Part shown: positions 52,524 through 60,973 of the stretch, one piece after another
Layout of the letters: the number at the start of each line of letters is the position of its first letter
How positions within the stretch are numbered: position 1 is the stretch's first letter
Origin: Nocardioides immobilis
Lineage (GTDB): Bacteria; Actinomycetota; Actinomycetes; Propionibacteriales; Nocardioidaceae
NCBI RefSeq assembly: GCF_003515065.1
Contig: NZ_QXGH01000041.1
Location: 1-64,000 of the forward strand
DNA: 64,000 bases
Reading direction: 5' to 3'
Program-made: the position numbers and the translations under genes
Notes under the pieces: generated by a model
Database searches by the model: none
The model's input: the letters and a program-made list of their open reading frames with translations, nothing else
Told to the model about the DNA's origin: nothing

Positions 52524-53486
52524 GTGGACTCGACAGGCTTCTACGAGGCAGGTGCTCACCGTCGAGTCCGGCTCCGAGAGACCTACGTACGAGATGTCGT
52601 CGCGCCGCTGCTGGGCCGCGGCGCCGGAGGCGCAGTCAAGGTCGATCTTCTACTCCGCGCGCTCGCATGGAACAGTTCGGACGAACCCGGCCTGGTGTCG
52701 CCCGATCTGACTTGGGAACGCCTACACGACTGGTGTCGACCACCTGCCGACTTCGGTCAGACAGACCGCATACTCAAACGCAAGTGGGTTAGCGACAAGC
52801 TCGACCAGTTGGAGCGGGTCGGCACTCTGCGACGCGAACGGGGCAGCGGGCGTCCCAAGATTGTCGTGCTCTCGGACGCGCGGAACGGCGCGGCACTGGA
52901 CGATCCTGCCGCCGCTCTCAGCCTCGGAATTCCGGATGATCAGCACTTAGCGCCTGCGGCCTCTTCCGCCGCCGCATCGCATCCGAACGACACCTACGTC
53001 TCGGTTCTGTGCGACGGATTCGAGTACGGACGTTTCACCCGTTGGGAGGGTCCACAATTCGCCGCCTACTTCGCGGCAATGATCGGCGAACGGTATGCCC
53101 GCAACGACCCGCTGATGAGGCCACTGCTCGCCGAGCGGCCGGCCGGCGCGGGCATATGGTTTCGCAAACTCAACTGGTTCGCCGACGTTGAGAACCTTCG
53201 GCCAGACCACCACATCCGCATCCCATTCTCGGAAAGGACCCTGTCGCGCGGGTTCGCACTGCTACGCGATGAAGGCTTGGTCTCAACCGTGCGTTCCGCG
53301 ACCGACCCGCGAACCGGACATCCATTCCGCACGAAGTACGGTCGTCAGATCTACTTCAATGGGTTTCACGACCTTCGCGTCCGGCGACGCCAAGCGCTTC
53401 AGTCGCCACGGGCGATGCACGCGGTGCTCGCGCGGCCACACGCTTCAGACGATGCCGCGATCCTGGCGCTCCTCAGCAAGAGCTAG
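52524..53486 (+). CDS. winged-helix DNA-binding protein, possible replication or transcription regulator
   Basis: A 320-residue protein from the GTG at 52524, which has AGGGGGA seven bases upstream; an earlier TTG at 52362 lacks one. It has a first winged-helix region (DRILKRKWVSDKLDQLERVG TLRRERGSGRPK), a linker of Ala and Ser, and a second (SERTLSRGFALLRDEGLVSTV). Two such domains with a linker suit plasmid replication initiators or regulators. TAGTTT at 52357-52362 is a candidate -10, giving a leader of about 150 bases. Confidence 0.5.
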   Translation: MDSTGFYEAGAHRRVRLRETYVRDVVAPLLGRGAGGAVKVDLLLRALAWNSSDEPGLVSPDLTWERLHDWCRPPADFGQTDRILKRKWVSDKLDQLERVGTLRRERGSGRPKIVVLSDARNGAALDDPAAALSLGIPDDQHLAPAASSAAASHPNDTYVSVLCDGFEYGRFTRWEGPQFAAYFAAMIGERYARNDPLMRPLLAERPAGAGIWFRKLNWFADVENLRPDHHIRIPFSERTLSRGFALLRDEGLVSTVRSATDPRTGHPFRTKYGRQIYFNGFHDLRVRRRQALQSPRAMHAVLARPHASDDAAILALLSKS

Positions 53487-53943
53487 GTCCCGAATCGCCG
53501 CGGCCTCGTTGAGGCTCTGTCTCCCGGAACTAGCCCGATCGAAACGGTGGCCCAAGGCAACGCAATGAAGCGTCTGCGTGACCGCCTCGCCGCTCGATCT
53601 CACTCGATGGCCGCGATTAGAATCCTGCGTCATTCCGCCGCATATGACTGTCAAGAAGCTGGGGCCGTCGTCGTCGGCGCGACGCTCGTCGCCCCCCTTT
53701 GTCGTCTCCCTTGTTTGGCGCGCCCCAGCAGCGGGAGCGTGCTGGTGCGACTGGGCGCAGGCCATCCAAAGCGGTTGACGGCGGCGTCGGTGGTTGCAGT
53801 CGACCGGTATATCGGTTCCGTCGACTGCTCCATCGGCGATGGGCTCGCTGTGACCACGGTGCAACGCCGTCCTACCGCCGAGTCCCTGCGCTGGTGAAGG
53901 AAGCGGTCGCCCATCCGAAATCCAACGAGGGCCGATCCAGTCG
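53487..53943. other. 457-base gap, no supported gene
   Basis: A 212-codon minus-strand frame (53445-54083) crosses it, but it has no family signal and runs through the end of the 52524 gene. No tRNA, repeat or hairpin was found. Codon use drops relative to the flanks, so this may be intergenic debris at the join of two accessory blocks. Confidence 0.5.
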
Positions 53944-55473
53944 CTACCGCGCAGGCGCCCTGCCTGGTCGTCGGCCGAGGTCGCCGGGTTGGCGGTCCGA
54001 ACGTGAGCGATCACGATGCGCGTGGTCCTCGGGTGTGAGAACCGGCACGGAATCTCGTCTCGGGCCTGGGTGGACCGATGCAATTGACGCCGCCGACTGT
54101 GCCGCGGTCACGAGTTCACGGCTTGCACTTTGAAGGGCCTCAGCGACAGGCGGCGGAACTGGGATCGTGCGCTTGGCCAGAATGTCCGCGGGTGACACCC
54201 AGACGACGTCCTGGTCTGCAAGCGGCGGGGTGGCCATCCCGGTTTCGATGTCGTTGTGTGCTCGGATTGATAGGGCGCGGGCCGCTCCGAAGAGTCGGGG
54301 GCTATTTGCCTTCTCGGCGACGACCTGCGCTAGTTCGACACTGGTTTCGAGGCAGTGGCGCATGGCGTCGGCGGCTCGCCCCAGGCCGGGGCGGGTGGCG
54401 ATGATCTCGGGGCAGGCCAGCTTCGCGTTGTCATGGGTGAGCTCGCGGAGCGCGGCGCGGACCTCGGCTGCCGCCCGGATTAGGGATGGGTCGAGCTGTG
54501 AGCCGGCCGGAGCGAGGTCGGTCCAGCGACTGGCGATGTTGCTCCAGGATCTGCCGGCGGCGGTGACGGCGGAGACCAGCCGGGGGGCGCCGTCGAGGAG
54601 ATCGGCGTGGCCGGCGGCATCGATGAGGACTAGACCCGTGGACGCGAGGAGGCCTTGGGTGCGAGCGACGAGAACGATGTTGGCCGGTGCGGGGTCGGTT
54701 GCGAGTGTGCGATGGGCTTGGATCTCCCACTGCGCGAGTGCCTGCGGGATTCGGCTAGGGTCGCCCACCGGATGAGCGACCTCCCCGTCGACCGCCTTCG
54801 CGAAGCGGCCAGCGAGGTAGTCGGCGCAGATGCTCTCGCTGGCGACGATCCTGCCGATCCACTGGGTCGTCGGCGCGACCGCGTAGGGAGAATGCACCGG
54901 CGACAGCGCGACAACGCGGCCCCGAGCACGTGCGGCGTCGACCAGGTCGCGGCCATGCTCGTGGAGGGCGACGTTGACGGCGTGCGCGCTGACATAGAGG
55001 CCATGCATGACCCGGCTACGGGCCGCTGCCAGGTCTCGCTGCACGTCCACCCGCAGAGTTGCGATCTCGGTGCCGTAGCGGCGAACCAGCACCGTGGCTG
55101 TGTGGAGAGTCTCGGCCAGCTCGATCATTCGCGGATCCGCTTCGCCGGGCCCGGGCCAGGTGCGCGCGCGGGTCACGCTCGCCTCGATTCGGGCGGCCTG
55201 CGCCGCGACGCGCTCGATGTGGTCACCAAACGGGCTAGGCCCGGGAAACGCCCCCCAGAGCTGACGCGCGGCCTCGACGACGGGTGGCCAACCCCGTAGC
55301 AGTGCGCCGGCGTCATCGCCGCTGACGTCGATGAGCATCTGGCGGGATCGGTGATCGACGTCGAACAGCATCTCGCCGACGCTGCGTCCCTCGGATGTGG
55401 GGCATGCGGCGTGCTCGGCGTCGAAGAGTGCCTCGTCGCGGTCGCCGAACGTTGCCGGGATCTCAGTAGTCAA
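53944..55473 (-). CDS. large helical protein of mobile-element type, unknown function
   Basis: A 509-residue protein, Ala- and Arg-rich and almost fully helical, with phrases such as VEAARQLWGAFPGPSPFGDHIE and TLHTATVLVRRYGTEIATLR, and a basic tail (HRDRSRSDRQPGDLGRRPGR). No enzyme motif. The TTG start lies 11 bases inside the gene before it, so they are coupled. Proteins like this appear in actinobacterial ICEs and plasmids beside ssb and DUF4192. Role unknown. Confidence 0.6.
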   Translation of the reverse strand: MTTEIPATFGDRDEALFDAEHAACPTSEGRSVGEMLFDVDHRSRQMLIDVSGDDAGALLRGWPPVVEAARQLWGAFPGPSPFGDHIERVAAQAARIEASVTRARTWPGPGEADPRMIELAETLHTATVLVRRYGTEIATLRVDVQRDLAAARSRVMHGLYVSAHAVNVALHEHGRDLVDAARARGRVVALSPVHSPYAVAPTTQWIGRIVASESICADYLAGRFAKAVDGEVAHPVGDPSRIPQALAQWEIQAHRTLATDPAPANIVLVARTQGLLASTGLVLIDAAGHADLLDGAPRLVSAVTAAGRSWSNIASRWTDLAPAGSQLDPSLIRAAAEVRAALRELTHDNAKLACPEIIATRPGLGRAADAMRHCLETSVELAQVVAEKANSPRLFGAARALSIRAHNDIETGMATPPLADQDVVWVSPADILAKRTIPVPPPVAEALQSASRELVTAAQSAASIASVHPGPRRDSVPVLTPEDHAHRDRSRSDRQPGDLGRRPGRAPAR

Positions 55474-55828
55474 GGCCGCGTGCTTCCCTGATCAGGTCGC
55501 ACAGGTCGACTACCAGTTCTGAGTTGTCGACCACGTCGATTCGGCTGCCGGGCTGGCGGACAGGTAGGCCCCGGGTCAGTTCCTCTGCCGCGGTGATCAT
55601 CTGCAGTGCGGTGCGGTCGTCGACCTCGACTTCGGGCAGCTCGAATTCACGCGGCAGCAGGGCGGCGGCTCTCCCATGAGCCAACTGGACTCCCAGGCCG
55701 AGGGAGTGCACCGCGGCGGCCGCCGGCGCCTGGTCGGCGTGACTCCAGAGCTTGAGCGCAGCGTGGTGCAGCAACTGGACGGCGGCACCAAGACGGGTCC
55801 AGGTTTCGTCTGCAGCGCTCGTGCTCAC
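55463..55828 (-). CDS. small conserved mobile-element protein
   Basis: A 121-residue protein with a helical first half (WTRLGAAVQLLHHAALKLW SHADQAPAAAAVHS) and PEVEVDDRTALQMITAAEEL toward the end, ending DLIREARGLDY. GGAAGGACAA stands before the GTG at 55828. Its stop is within the following long gene's start. Not recognised. Confidence 0.55.
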   Translation of the reverse strand: MSTSAADETWTRLGAAVQLLHHAALKLWSHADQAPAAAAVHSLGLGVQLAHGRAAALLPREFELPEVEVDDRTALQMITAAEELTRGLPVRQPGSRIDVVDNSELVVDLCDLIREARGLDY

Positions 55829-56045
55829 GGGTTGTCCTTCCCTCGGAGTTGGTCTGCGGCCCATCCACCCACGCAGCGGCGGCACCCTGCTCGGGCCCTC
55901 CCTGCGCCTGTGGATAACTCCGGCGGCGTCGGTGGCTAGGCACAAACTGGTCTCGATCGACTAGGTCGCAATCGGGCGGTCCGGCGATCACGAAGGCGGA
56001 AAGTTGGCGTTCTCACTAGTGCGGACTGGTTGGAGTTGGCTCGAG

Positions 56046-56918
56046 ATGAAGGTGCCGAGGAGCGTGCTGAGGGTGGTGATCCTGGGGCCGGCGCTGCTGG
56101 CGAGCGGAGTCTCGCTTCTGGTCGTTCTGGCGCTGCTGCCGCCGGATGTGAGCCTCCTGGCGTTTTTACTAGGCGCTGGCTGGCTCGCTGCGCTCGCGGC
56201 TGGGGCCGGGGAGGGGCCGCTTGTAGAGGTTCTGACCCGGTCTCGTCGTGCCACAGCAGCCGAGCTGGAGGTCCTTGACCAAGTCGTGGTGCGGGTGGCC
56301 GGTCTCGACGTCGACGCCGCATGGGAGGTCCGAAGGGTGTACGTGCGGCGGGCGCCGCGTGCCGCGATGCCAGCTGCCCTGCGGGTCGGTCGCCGGTCGG
56401 TGGTGGTGACGCCCTGGGTGGTCGGGGCCGTCTATACCGGGGCGGTCACCGTCGAGGAGGCGACGGCGGTCCTTGCCCACGCCCTCGGAAGCCATCGCGC
56501 GGCGCGGCCGCGGTGCGAACTCGCGGTGCTAGCTTTCACCTTCCCGTGGCGGGCGATCCGCGATTTGACTCGAGGTATCGGTGCCGGCTTCGCCTCGATC
56601 TCGCTGGTGCGGTCGGCCTGGCTTCTCCGCGGGCTGGTCGGGGTCGTGTGCGTGCTGCAGTCGGTCCTGGAGGGCCGTGCGGCAATTGGGGTGCTGGCCG
56701 GTGTAGTGATCGCGCTGAGCTATGCCGTGCCGGCGGCCGAGCGCGCCTGGGCGACTCGAGTGTGGGTCGCTGGCGACCAGTTCGTGGTCCAGGCGGGCCT
56801 GGGATGGGCATTGGCGGGCCTGCTGCGCCGGCACCGCTACCCAGTGACGATCGAGCGCCTTCAGCGGCTGGATGCGCCTGCGCCGCCGTCGCGGGTCTTG
56901 CGGCTGGTGCGCAACTGA
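56046..56918 (+). CDS. M48-like membrane protein with lost active site
   Basis: A 290-residue membrane protein: two amino-terminal helices (VLRVVILGPALLASGVSLLV...), a soluble region, then VTVEEATAVLAHALGSHRAA where M48 metallopeptidases have a HExxH after the same E-x-x-A-V-L-A sequence, then further helices. Here it is H-A-L-G-S-H: the catalytic Glu is Ala and the second His is one place late, so no zinc peptidase activity is expected. A start at ATG 56046 is chosen for GGAG nine bases upstream; TTG 56004 is possible. It is the only plus-strand gene in this block. Confidence 0.6.
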   Translation: MKVPRSVLRVVILGPALLASGVSLLVVLALLPPDVSLLAFLLGAGWLAALAAGAGEGPLVEVLTRSRRATAAELEVLDQVVVRVAGLDVDAAWEVRRVYVRRAPRAAMPAALRVGRRSVVVTPWVVGAVYTGAVTVEEATAVLAHALGSHRAARPRCELAVLAFTFPWRAIRDLTRGIGAGFASISLVRSAWLLRGLVGVVCVLQSVLEGRAAIGVLAGVVIALSYAVPAAERAWATRVWVAGDQFVVQAGLGWALAGLLRRHRYPVTIERLQRLDAPAPPSRVLRLVRN

Positions 56919-56940
56919 GCTTCGCGCGCCGTCCCGACTT

Positions 56941-57120
56941 CTACTCGTCGTTGGCGAATCCGGAGCGGGAGAAGTGCATGCAGCCTTTGCCGTCGCCGGC
57001 GTGGGCCTTGTGGTTCAGGCACGGCAGCGTGCCGAGCATGTGAGGGCACTCGACCCATCGCTGAGCTGAGCCTGCCCGGGCCGGAACGGTCTCCGTGGTC
57101 GCCGTAGTGGTGTGCAACAT
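56941..57120 (-). CDS. 59-residue Cys/His zinc-binding protein
   Basis: The protein has E-C-P-H-M-L-G-T-L-P-C-L-N-H-K-A-H, then G-D-G-K-G-C-M-H-F, so three Cys and four His lie within 26 residues. A perfect GGAGGAGT ribosome site is seven bases before the ATG. The Cys and His spacing is compatible with one or two zinc sites. It ends 22 bases from the convergent M48-like gene. Not recognised. Confidence 0.55.
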   Translation of the reverse strand: MLHTTTATTETVPARAGSAQRWVECPHMLGTLPCLNHKAHAGDGKGCMHFSRSGFANDE

Positions 57121-57135
57121 CGTGACTCCTCCGTT

Positions 57136-57375
57136 CTAGCGACGCGGACCGCCGCCGCGCCGGCCGTACTGCCTGGGGGCGTACTGGCTGCGCTGGTAGG
57201 CGGCGGCGTCGGAGTGGTCGTGCTGACGGCCGGAGCGGTGCACCTGGGCGATCTCGGCATCGGAGGAAGGGCTGGTCTCCTCAGCGACTGCGTCCTCGCT
57301 GGCATGGATTTCCTGGGAGCGCTGACGGGCCTCTTCCTCGAGCGCGGCTTCCTGGCGTTCGGCTTCGCTGCTCAT
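57136..57375 (-). CDS. 79-residue low-complexity charged protein
   Basis: Starts MSSEAERQEAALEEEARQRS (acidic coiled-coil-like helix) and ends in a Gly/Arg tail (YGRRGGGPRR). AGGAGAAG precedes the ATG. It is 15 bases before the Cys/His gene on the same strand. An unstructured nucleic-acid-binding tail is likely; nothing more can be said. Confidence 0.55.
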   Translation of the reverse strand: MSSEAERQEAALEEEARQRSQEIHASEDAVAEETSPSSDAEIAQVHRSGRQHDHSDAAAYQRSQYAPRQYGRRGGGPRR

Positions 57376-57465
57376 CGGCTTCTCCTATGGTGATGGATCC
57401 GATCGGTCCGTGGATCCTCCTGACCTACTAGGTTCCGGAGCCAGCCGCGGGCGATCACTCCCGGA

Positions 57466-57690
57466 TCAGCAGTTGCCCCACAGGCCCTCGTTGTGCTCTT
57501 GCGCGCTGCCGGCGGCGCTCTCGTGGGCGTCCCGGCGGGCCAGTTCGGGGCTGGTGTCGTACAGCCGGGCCGCTCCGGCGGCGATTAGCTCCTGGGATAC
57601 GTCGACGCCGCGGACGTCCACGTATCGCAGAAGCCGGCGGGACAGAGGAGCGCCTACTCCGCTCCGACGATGGAGTCCCTGCCCGGCGAG
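57466..57690 (-). pseudogene. staphylococcal-nuclease-like remnant
   Basis: The last 55 residues read LLRYVDVRGVDVSQELIAAG, AARLYDTSPELARRDAHESA and EHNEGLWGNC, matching the carboxyl end of thermonuclease (SNase) proteins. QRAEQFVLAGQ just upstream also fits. The catalytic part between them, normally D-x-Y-G-R-x-L, is replaced by unrelated residues and there is no recognisable amino domain. The frame itself stays open for 133 codons, so a recombined or novel gene is possible. Confidence 0.55.
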
Positions 57691-57815
57691 GACGAACTGC
57701 TCGGCGCGCTGGCTTCCGTCACGCCACCTTTGCCCTCGGGAGACGGCGCCGCGGCGCTCGAAGAGAGTCGCTGCGGCGAAGCGCCCGCCGGGTTCTCTAG
57801 GCCCGCGCGGATCCG

Positions 57816-59135
57816 CTAGCGTGCCGGCCCGCGGCTCGGCGGCTCGTGGGAACTTGTCGAGGACCACTCATGCGTGCGGCCGTCATGTCGGACGAGCGCG
57901 GGCCGACTGTCTGCGACCGGCAGCTCGACGCCGCGGTCGTCCTGGGCACGGACGTAGGCCGCGAATCCCGGGATGGTGAAGCGCAGCACCCCGCGACGAG
58001 GCGCCTCGATGATCCCCTTGCTGATCAGGCTGCGGCGGGTCATGCCCAGCGCCTCGGTGTCCACGCCCATCTCAGCGGCCACCGCACCGCGTTTGATCTC
58101 TGAGTCTGTATGGCGGGCCATGGCGAGCAGCAGTGCCTTCTCGGCGTCGGTGGCCACGTCCCAACGTGCGTGGAACAGTGAAGCGATATCGGCCTCACTA
58201 GTTGCCCGGCCCCCTTCCAGGTCGGCGAGCGTGAGCGTGGCGCCCTCCGCAGGCTGAGCCGCATCCCACGTGGCGGCGCCGATGATCTGCAAGGACTGCG
58301 GGTAGCCGCCGCCAGCCGTTACCGCGGCGTCCAAGGCGATCGCGTCCCAATCGACGCCGAGTCGCCGGGAGGGTTCGATGAGCACCGCCTGGGCGGTCGC
58401 CCGGTCGAGCTCGTGCAGCACGAACTCGTGGGTGCGCTCACCGAACGTCGCGGCGCGCGTCAGGTAGGCCTTGGTCTCCGGCAGACCAGCACCCATGACG
58501 CCCAGCGGGTAGTCCTCGCGGTCGCCCTCCATGTTCTGCACAGCGTTGAGGAGGACCGCTGCGTCAAGGACCGCCCGCGGATCGGGGTCATACTCGCGCT
58601 CCCGGCGCGACTGGAGGGGAGCATGCAGCTCGTCGATGATCAGCAGCAGGCCGGCGCCGCCGGCCTCGCGCACCATGTTGGAGGCGCGGTGGAAGAAGTC
58701 CTCCACCGGTCCGACCAGGGCAGGGGAGCCCCCGGCCGCATCCTTGGGACGAGCGATCTTGGCGGAAACCTTCGCGAGACCGACCCCGACCTCCACGCCG
58801 ACCTCCTGGAGCCGGTTGCCGCGGCCCGGCTTGGCCAAGTGGCCGGCACGGTCCAGGGTGCGGGTCACGCGGTCCACGACGTCAGCCAGGAACGGCTGGT
58901 GCTTCACGCCCGAGACCCAGGCGACGACGAAGCCCGACTCCTGCGCATGTGCCTGCACGTCACGCAGGAGGGAAGTCTTCCCGAGGCCACGGGGCCCGGT
59001 CGCCACCGCGAGCGGGCCCATCATCTCGCCGTACACGACCACCCGAGCCAGGCGATCGCGCAGCCGACGGCGTTCGACTTCGCGGCCCACGAAGACGCGC
59101 GGGCGGCCGCTGGGTGTGTAAGGGTTAGGAAGCAC
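57816..59135 (-). CDS. AAA-type ATPase (Orc/Cdc6- or STAND-like)
   Basis: A 439-residue ATPase with Walker A GPRGLGKTSLLRD (about residue 47), Walker B GLLLIIDELHAP, and a carboxyl winged-helix-like end (AEMGVDTEALGMTRRSLISKG). It resembles P-loop ATPases of the Orc1/Cdc6 or ATP-dependent helper type found on actinobacterial elements. The GTG at 59135 follows GGCGGTGGCGGG; the upstream 41 codons in frame cover the operator region and are rejected. It may act in element maintenance or as a defence ATPase. Confidence 0.78.
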   Translation of the reverse strand: MLPNPYTPSGRPRVFVGREVERRRLRDRLARVVVYGEMMGPLAVATGPRGLGKTSLLRDVQAHAQESGFVVAWVSGVKHQPFLADVVDRVTRTLDRAGHLAKPGRGNRLQEVGVEVGVGLAKVSAKIARPKDAAGGSPALVGPVEDFFHRASNMVREAGGAGLLLIIDELHAPLQSRREREYDPDPRAVLDAAVLLNAVQNMEGDREDYPLGVMGAGLPETKAYLTRAATFGERTHEFVLHELDRATAQAVLIEPSRRLGVDWDAIALDAAVTAGGGYPQSLQIIGAATWDAAQPAEGATLTLADLEGGRATSEADIASLFHARWDVATDAEKALLLAMARHTDSEIKRGAVAAEMGVDTEALGMTRRSLISKGIIEAPRRGVLRFTIPGFAAYVRAQDDRGVELPVADSRPALVRHDGRTHEWSSTSSHEPPSRGPAR

Positions 59136-59156
59136 CCCGCCACCGCCTTTGCTGTC

Positions 59157-59216
59157 GGTACAGATGTCGGTTACAGATCGGGTCTTCTGTAACGCCCGCC
59201 CTGTTGCCGTTACAGA
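59157..59216. promoter_or_regulatory. four GTTACAGA-type octamers (iteron- or operator-like)
   Basis: GGTACAGA at 59157, GTTACAGA at 59170, the inverted TCTGTAAC at 59186-59193, and GTTACAGA at 59209. The second and third form an inverted repeat around GATCGGGTCT-type spacer DNA. They lie 22-80 bases upstream of the ATPase GTG start. Regulator operator or plasmid-type iterons; no AT-rich origin region is visible. Confidence 0.55.
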
Positions 59217-59336
59217 AGGGACGCTGAGCGCGTGGTTGCCGCACGGCGCCGAGTTCACTGACCAGTCCGGTCACGCGGAGGTCACTGGGCTCGGTGGCGC
59301 GACTGAGCCGAACCCGAGAAAGACTCTCCGTGCCGC

Positions 59337-59525
59337 TCATGCTCTCTCATGCCCGTCCGCGCGGCGGCCGGTCAGGAGTCCCACGTCTGGGTTGTGGATC
59401 CAGTCGATGCGTTCTTCGGGCCTGTACAAGTCGGGCGAGGGGACGTCGACCAGCCGCCGCATCCTCTGCTCGACACCTGAGGAGTCGTCCCGCTGGTGGT
59501 TGCTGTCCATAGCAGATCCCCTCAT
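59337..59525 (-). CDS. 62-residue protein coupled to the DUF4192 gene
   Basis: MRGSAMDSNHQRDDSSGVEQ then RLVDVPSPDLYRPEERIDW, with a polar end. Its ATG overlaps the TGA of the DUF4192 gene (ATGA), and AGGGGA stands seven bases before a second ATG (59510). It is the last gene of the ssb-DUF4192 run. Unknown. Confidence 0.5.
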   Translation of the reverse strand: MRGSAMDSNHQRDDSSGVEQRMRRLVDVPSPDLYRPEERIDWIHNPDVGLLTGRRADGHERA

Positions 59526-60562
59526 CGGCTGGGCGTGCCGCGGTTGGGGCCGCCGGGGTTCGGCGGGACGTCTCGGTGGAGCCGGTGCCCGGACGGGCTG
59601 GGGACGAAGGTCTCGTCGAGCGCGCTGGCGAATGCGCGCATCTCCTGGCTGTTGGCCTCCCACTCGCTCGGAGGCAAACCCTCCTGGACGGCGGTGGCGA
59701 CGAGGGCAGCCATGGCGTACCTCTGCCCCCCGGGAGGGACTTGGTCCAGCGCGCACCATGCGCGGGCGCCGTCCCCGCCCAGCCAGCTGGAGAACGCCAG
59801 CATCGAGGCGGCCTGCGTGCGGACCACGTCGGGGGCGCGGCGAGTCAGGTCGGTCCACAACGCGATGTTGGAGGAGGTGTTGTCGCGGCTGATGTCATTC
59901 CAGACCGCGTTCCGGGTCGGGATGTGCTCAACAGCCACGAGCAAGCGCGCGGCGTCGTTGTGGCTGAGTCGGTTGCCGTCGATGTGGAACTGGTCGATCC
60001 GGCCGAGAGCCCACTCCAGCTCCGCGCTCGGCGTGTTCTTCTGCTCCACCTGAGCGCGAACCCGCGGAAGTGCCTCAGCGAGCGGCGCACGATCGCCGAT
60101 CATAGAGACGGCCAGCGACTGCCGGCTCGAGGCCGGCTGCTTGGCACCCGCGGCGACAGTCAGTGCGGCGATCTTGCTGGCGGTGTCCTCGTTGCGCAGA
60201 CCCGCCTGACCGCTGTTGAACTCGACCCATCGGTCGTCGTTGGCCCACAAGCGCAGCGGGACCTGGATCCCGACCCGTTCCATGGCAGTGCTGAGGCGCT
60301 GGCTGGACAGCTCGGCGTTGCGTCGGTCCTCGGTTACGCAAACGATCGCGACCATCGCACCGGGGTGTGCGTTGCGGCCGTATGGTCTCAGGACGTTTCT
60401 GAGTAACTTCTCCCGTTCGGTATCCGTCCGCGGCAAGTCCGCCCGTGCGACGGGCAGGCCGCGGGTGAACGGGACCAGCACGATCGACTCCTCGGGCTTG
60501 AAGCCCAGGACGTGCGGCAACGCGGCAACGAGCTCGTCGGGGGATTGAACAACCAGGTCCAT
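59522..60562 (-). CDS. DUF4192 domain protein
   Basis: A 346-residue protein starting VQSPDELVAALPHVLGFKPEESIVLVPF, the conserved opening of the DUF4192 family, followed by PGAMVAIVCVTEDRR and SSWLGGDGARAWCALDQV. GAGGGAG precedes the ATG. The family is common on actinobacterial genomes and mobile elements; its biochemical role is unknown. It follows ssb by 18 bases. Confidence 0.82.
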   Translation of the reverse strand: MDLVVQSPDELVAALPHVLGFKPEESIVLVPFTRGLPVARADLPRTDTEREKLLRNVLRPYGRNAHPGAMVAIVCVTEDRRNAELSSQRLSTAMERVGIQVPLRLWANDDRWVEFNSGQAGLRNEDTASKIAALTVAAGAKQPASSRQSLAVSMIGDRAPLAEALPRVRAQVEQKNTPSAELEWALGRIDQFHIDGNRLSHNDAARLLVAVEHIPTRNAVWNDISRDNTSSNIALWTDLTRRAPDVVRTQAASMLAFSSWLGGDGARAWCALDQVPPGGQRYAMAALVATAVQEGLPPSEWEANSQEMRAFASALDETFVPSPSGHRLHRDVPPNPGGPNRGTPSR

Positions 60563-60580
60563 CGGAGATCTCCCTCGCGC

Positions 60581-60973
60581 TCAGTTCGCCGCATCAGCAG
60601 CCGGCGCAACCCGCTCGAGACGGACCGAGTTGCGACGGAGCGAGACCGCCACATTGCCGAACCGGTGGTCGACCACGACGTCGTCCCTTGTGCGCTTGCG
60701 GCCGGTCTCCATGTCCGTCCAGGTCTCGGTCTGCCCCACGCCCTGCACGGCGATCGGTGTGCCGCGGCCAGCGGAGTCATGAACATGGTTGGCGAAGGTG
60801 CCGTAGATCTTGACGTTGTGGGCAGTCGGCTCGGCGTCGACCCACTCGCCGACGTCGTGGGTGACGCGACGACTCACAAGCACCCGGCAACTGATGAAGG
60901 GCTTGTCGTCCTGGGTGTAGAGCAGTTCAGGCTCCTTGGCGAGGTTCCCGGCAAAGGCGACGAAAGTGGACAT
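60581..60973 (-). CDS. ssb: single-stranded DNA-binding protein
   Basis: A 130-residue OB-fold SSB: STFVAFAGNLAKEPELLYTQ, FISCRVLVSRRV, and YGTFANHVHDSAGRGTPIAV QGVGQTETWTD. It lacks the long acidic-tipped tail of chromosomal SSB, so it is an accessory copy. AGGAGGAT precedes the ATG at 60973. First gene of a ssb-DUF4192-small-protein operon; plasmid-type SSBs support replication or conjugative transfer. Confidence 0.87.
   Translation of the reverse strand: MSTFVAFAGNLAKEPELLYTQDDKPFISCRVLVSRRVTHDVGEWVDAEPTAHNVKIYGTFANHVHDSAGRGTPIAVQGVGQTETWTDMETGRKRTRDDVVVDHRFGNVAVSLRRNSVRLERVAPAADAAN

Noticed and set aside
53445..54083. 212-codon minus-strand frame
   Set aside because: Crosses the end of one gene and the whole gap with no family signal; its codon use does not match its neighbours.
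57466..57867. Functional thermonuclease gene
   Set aside because: Only the carboxyl part matches; the catalytic residues and amino domain are absent.
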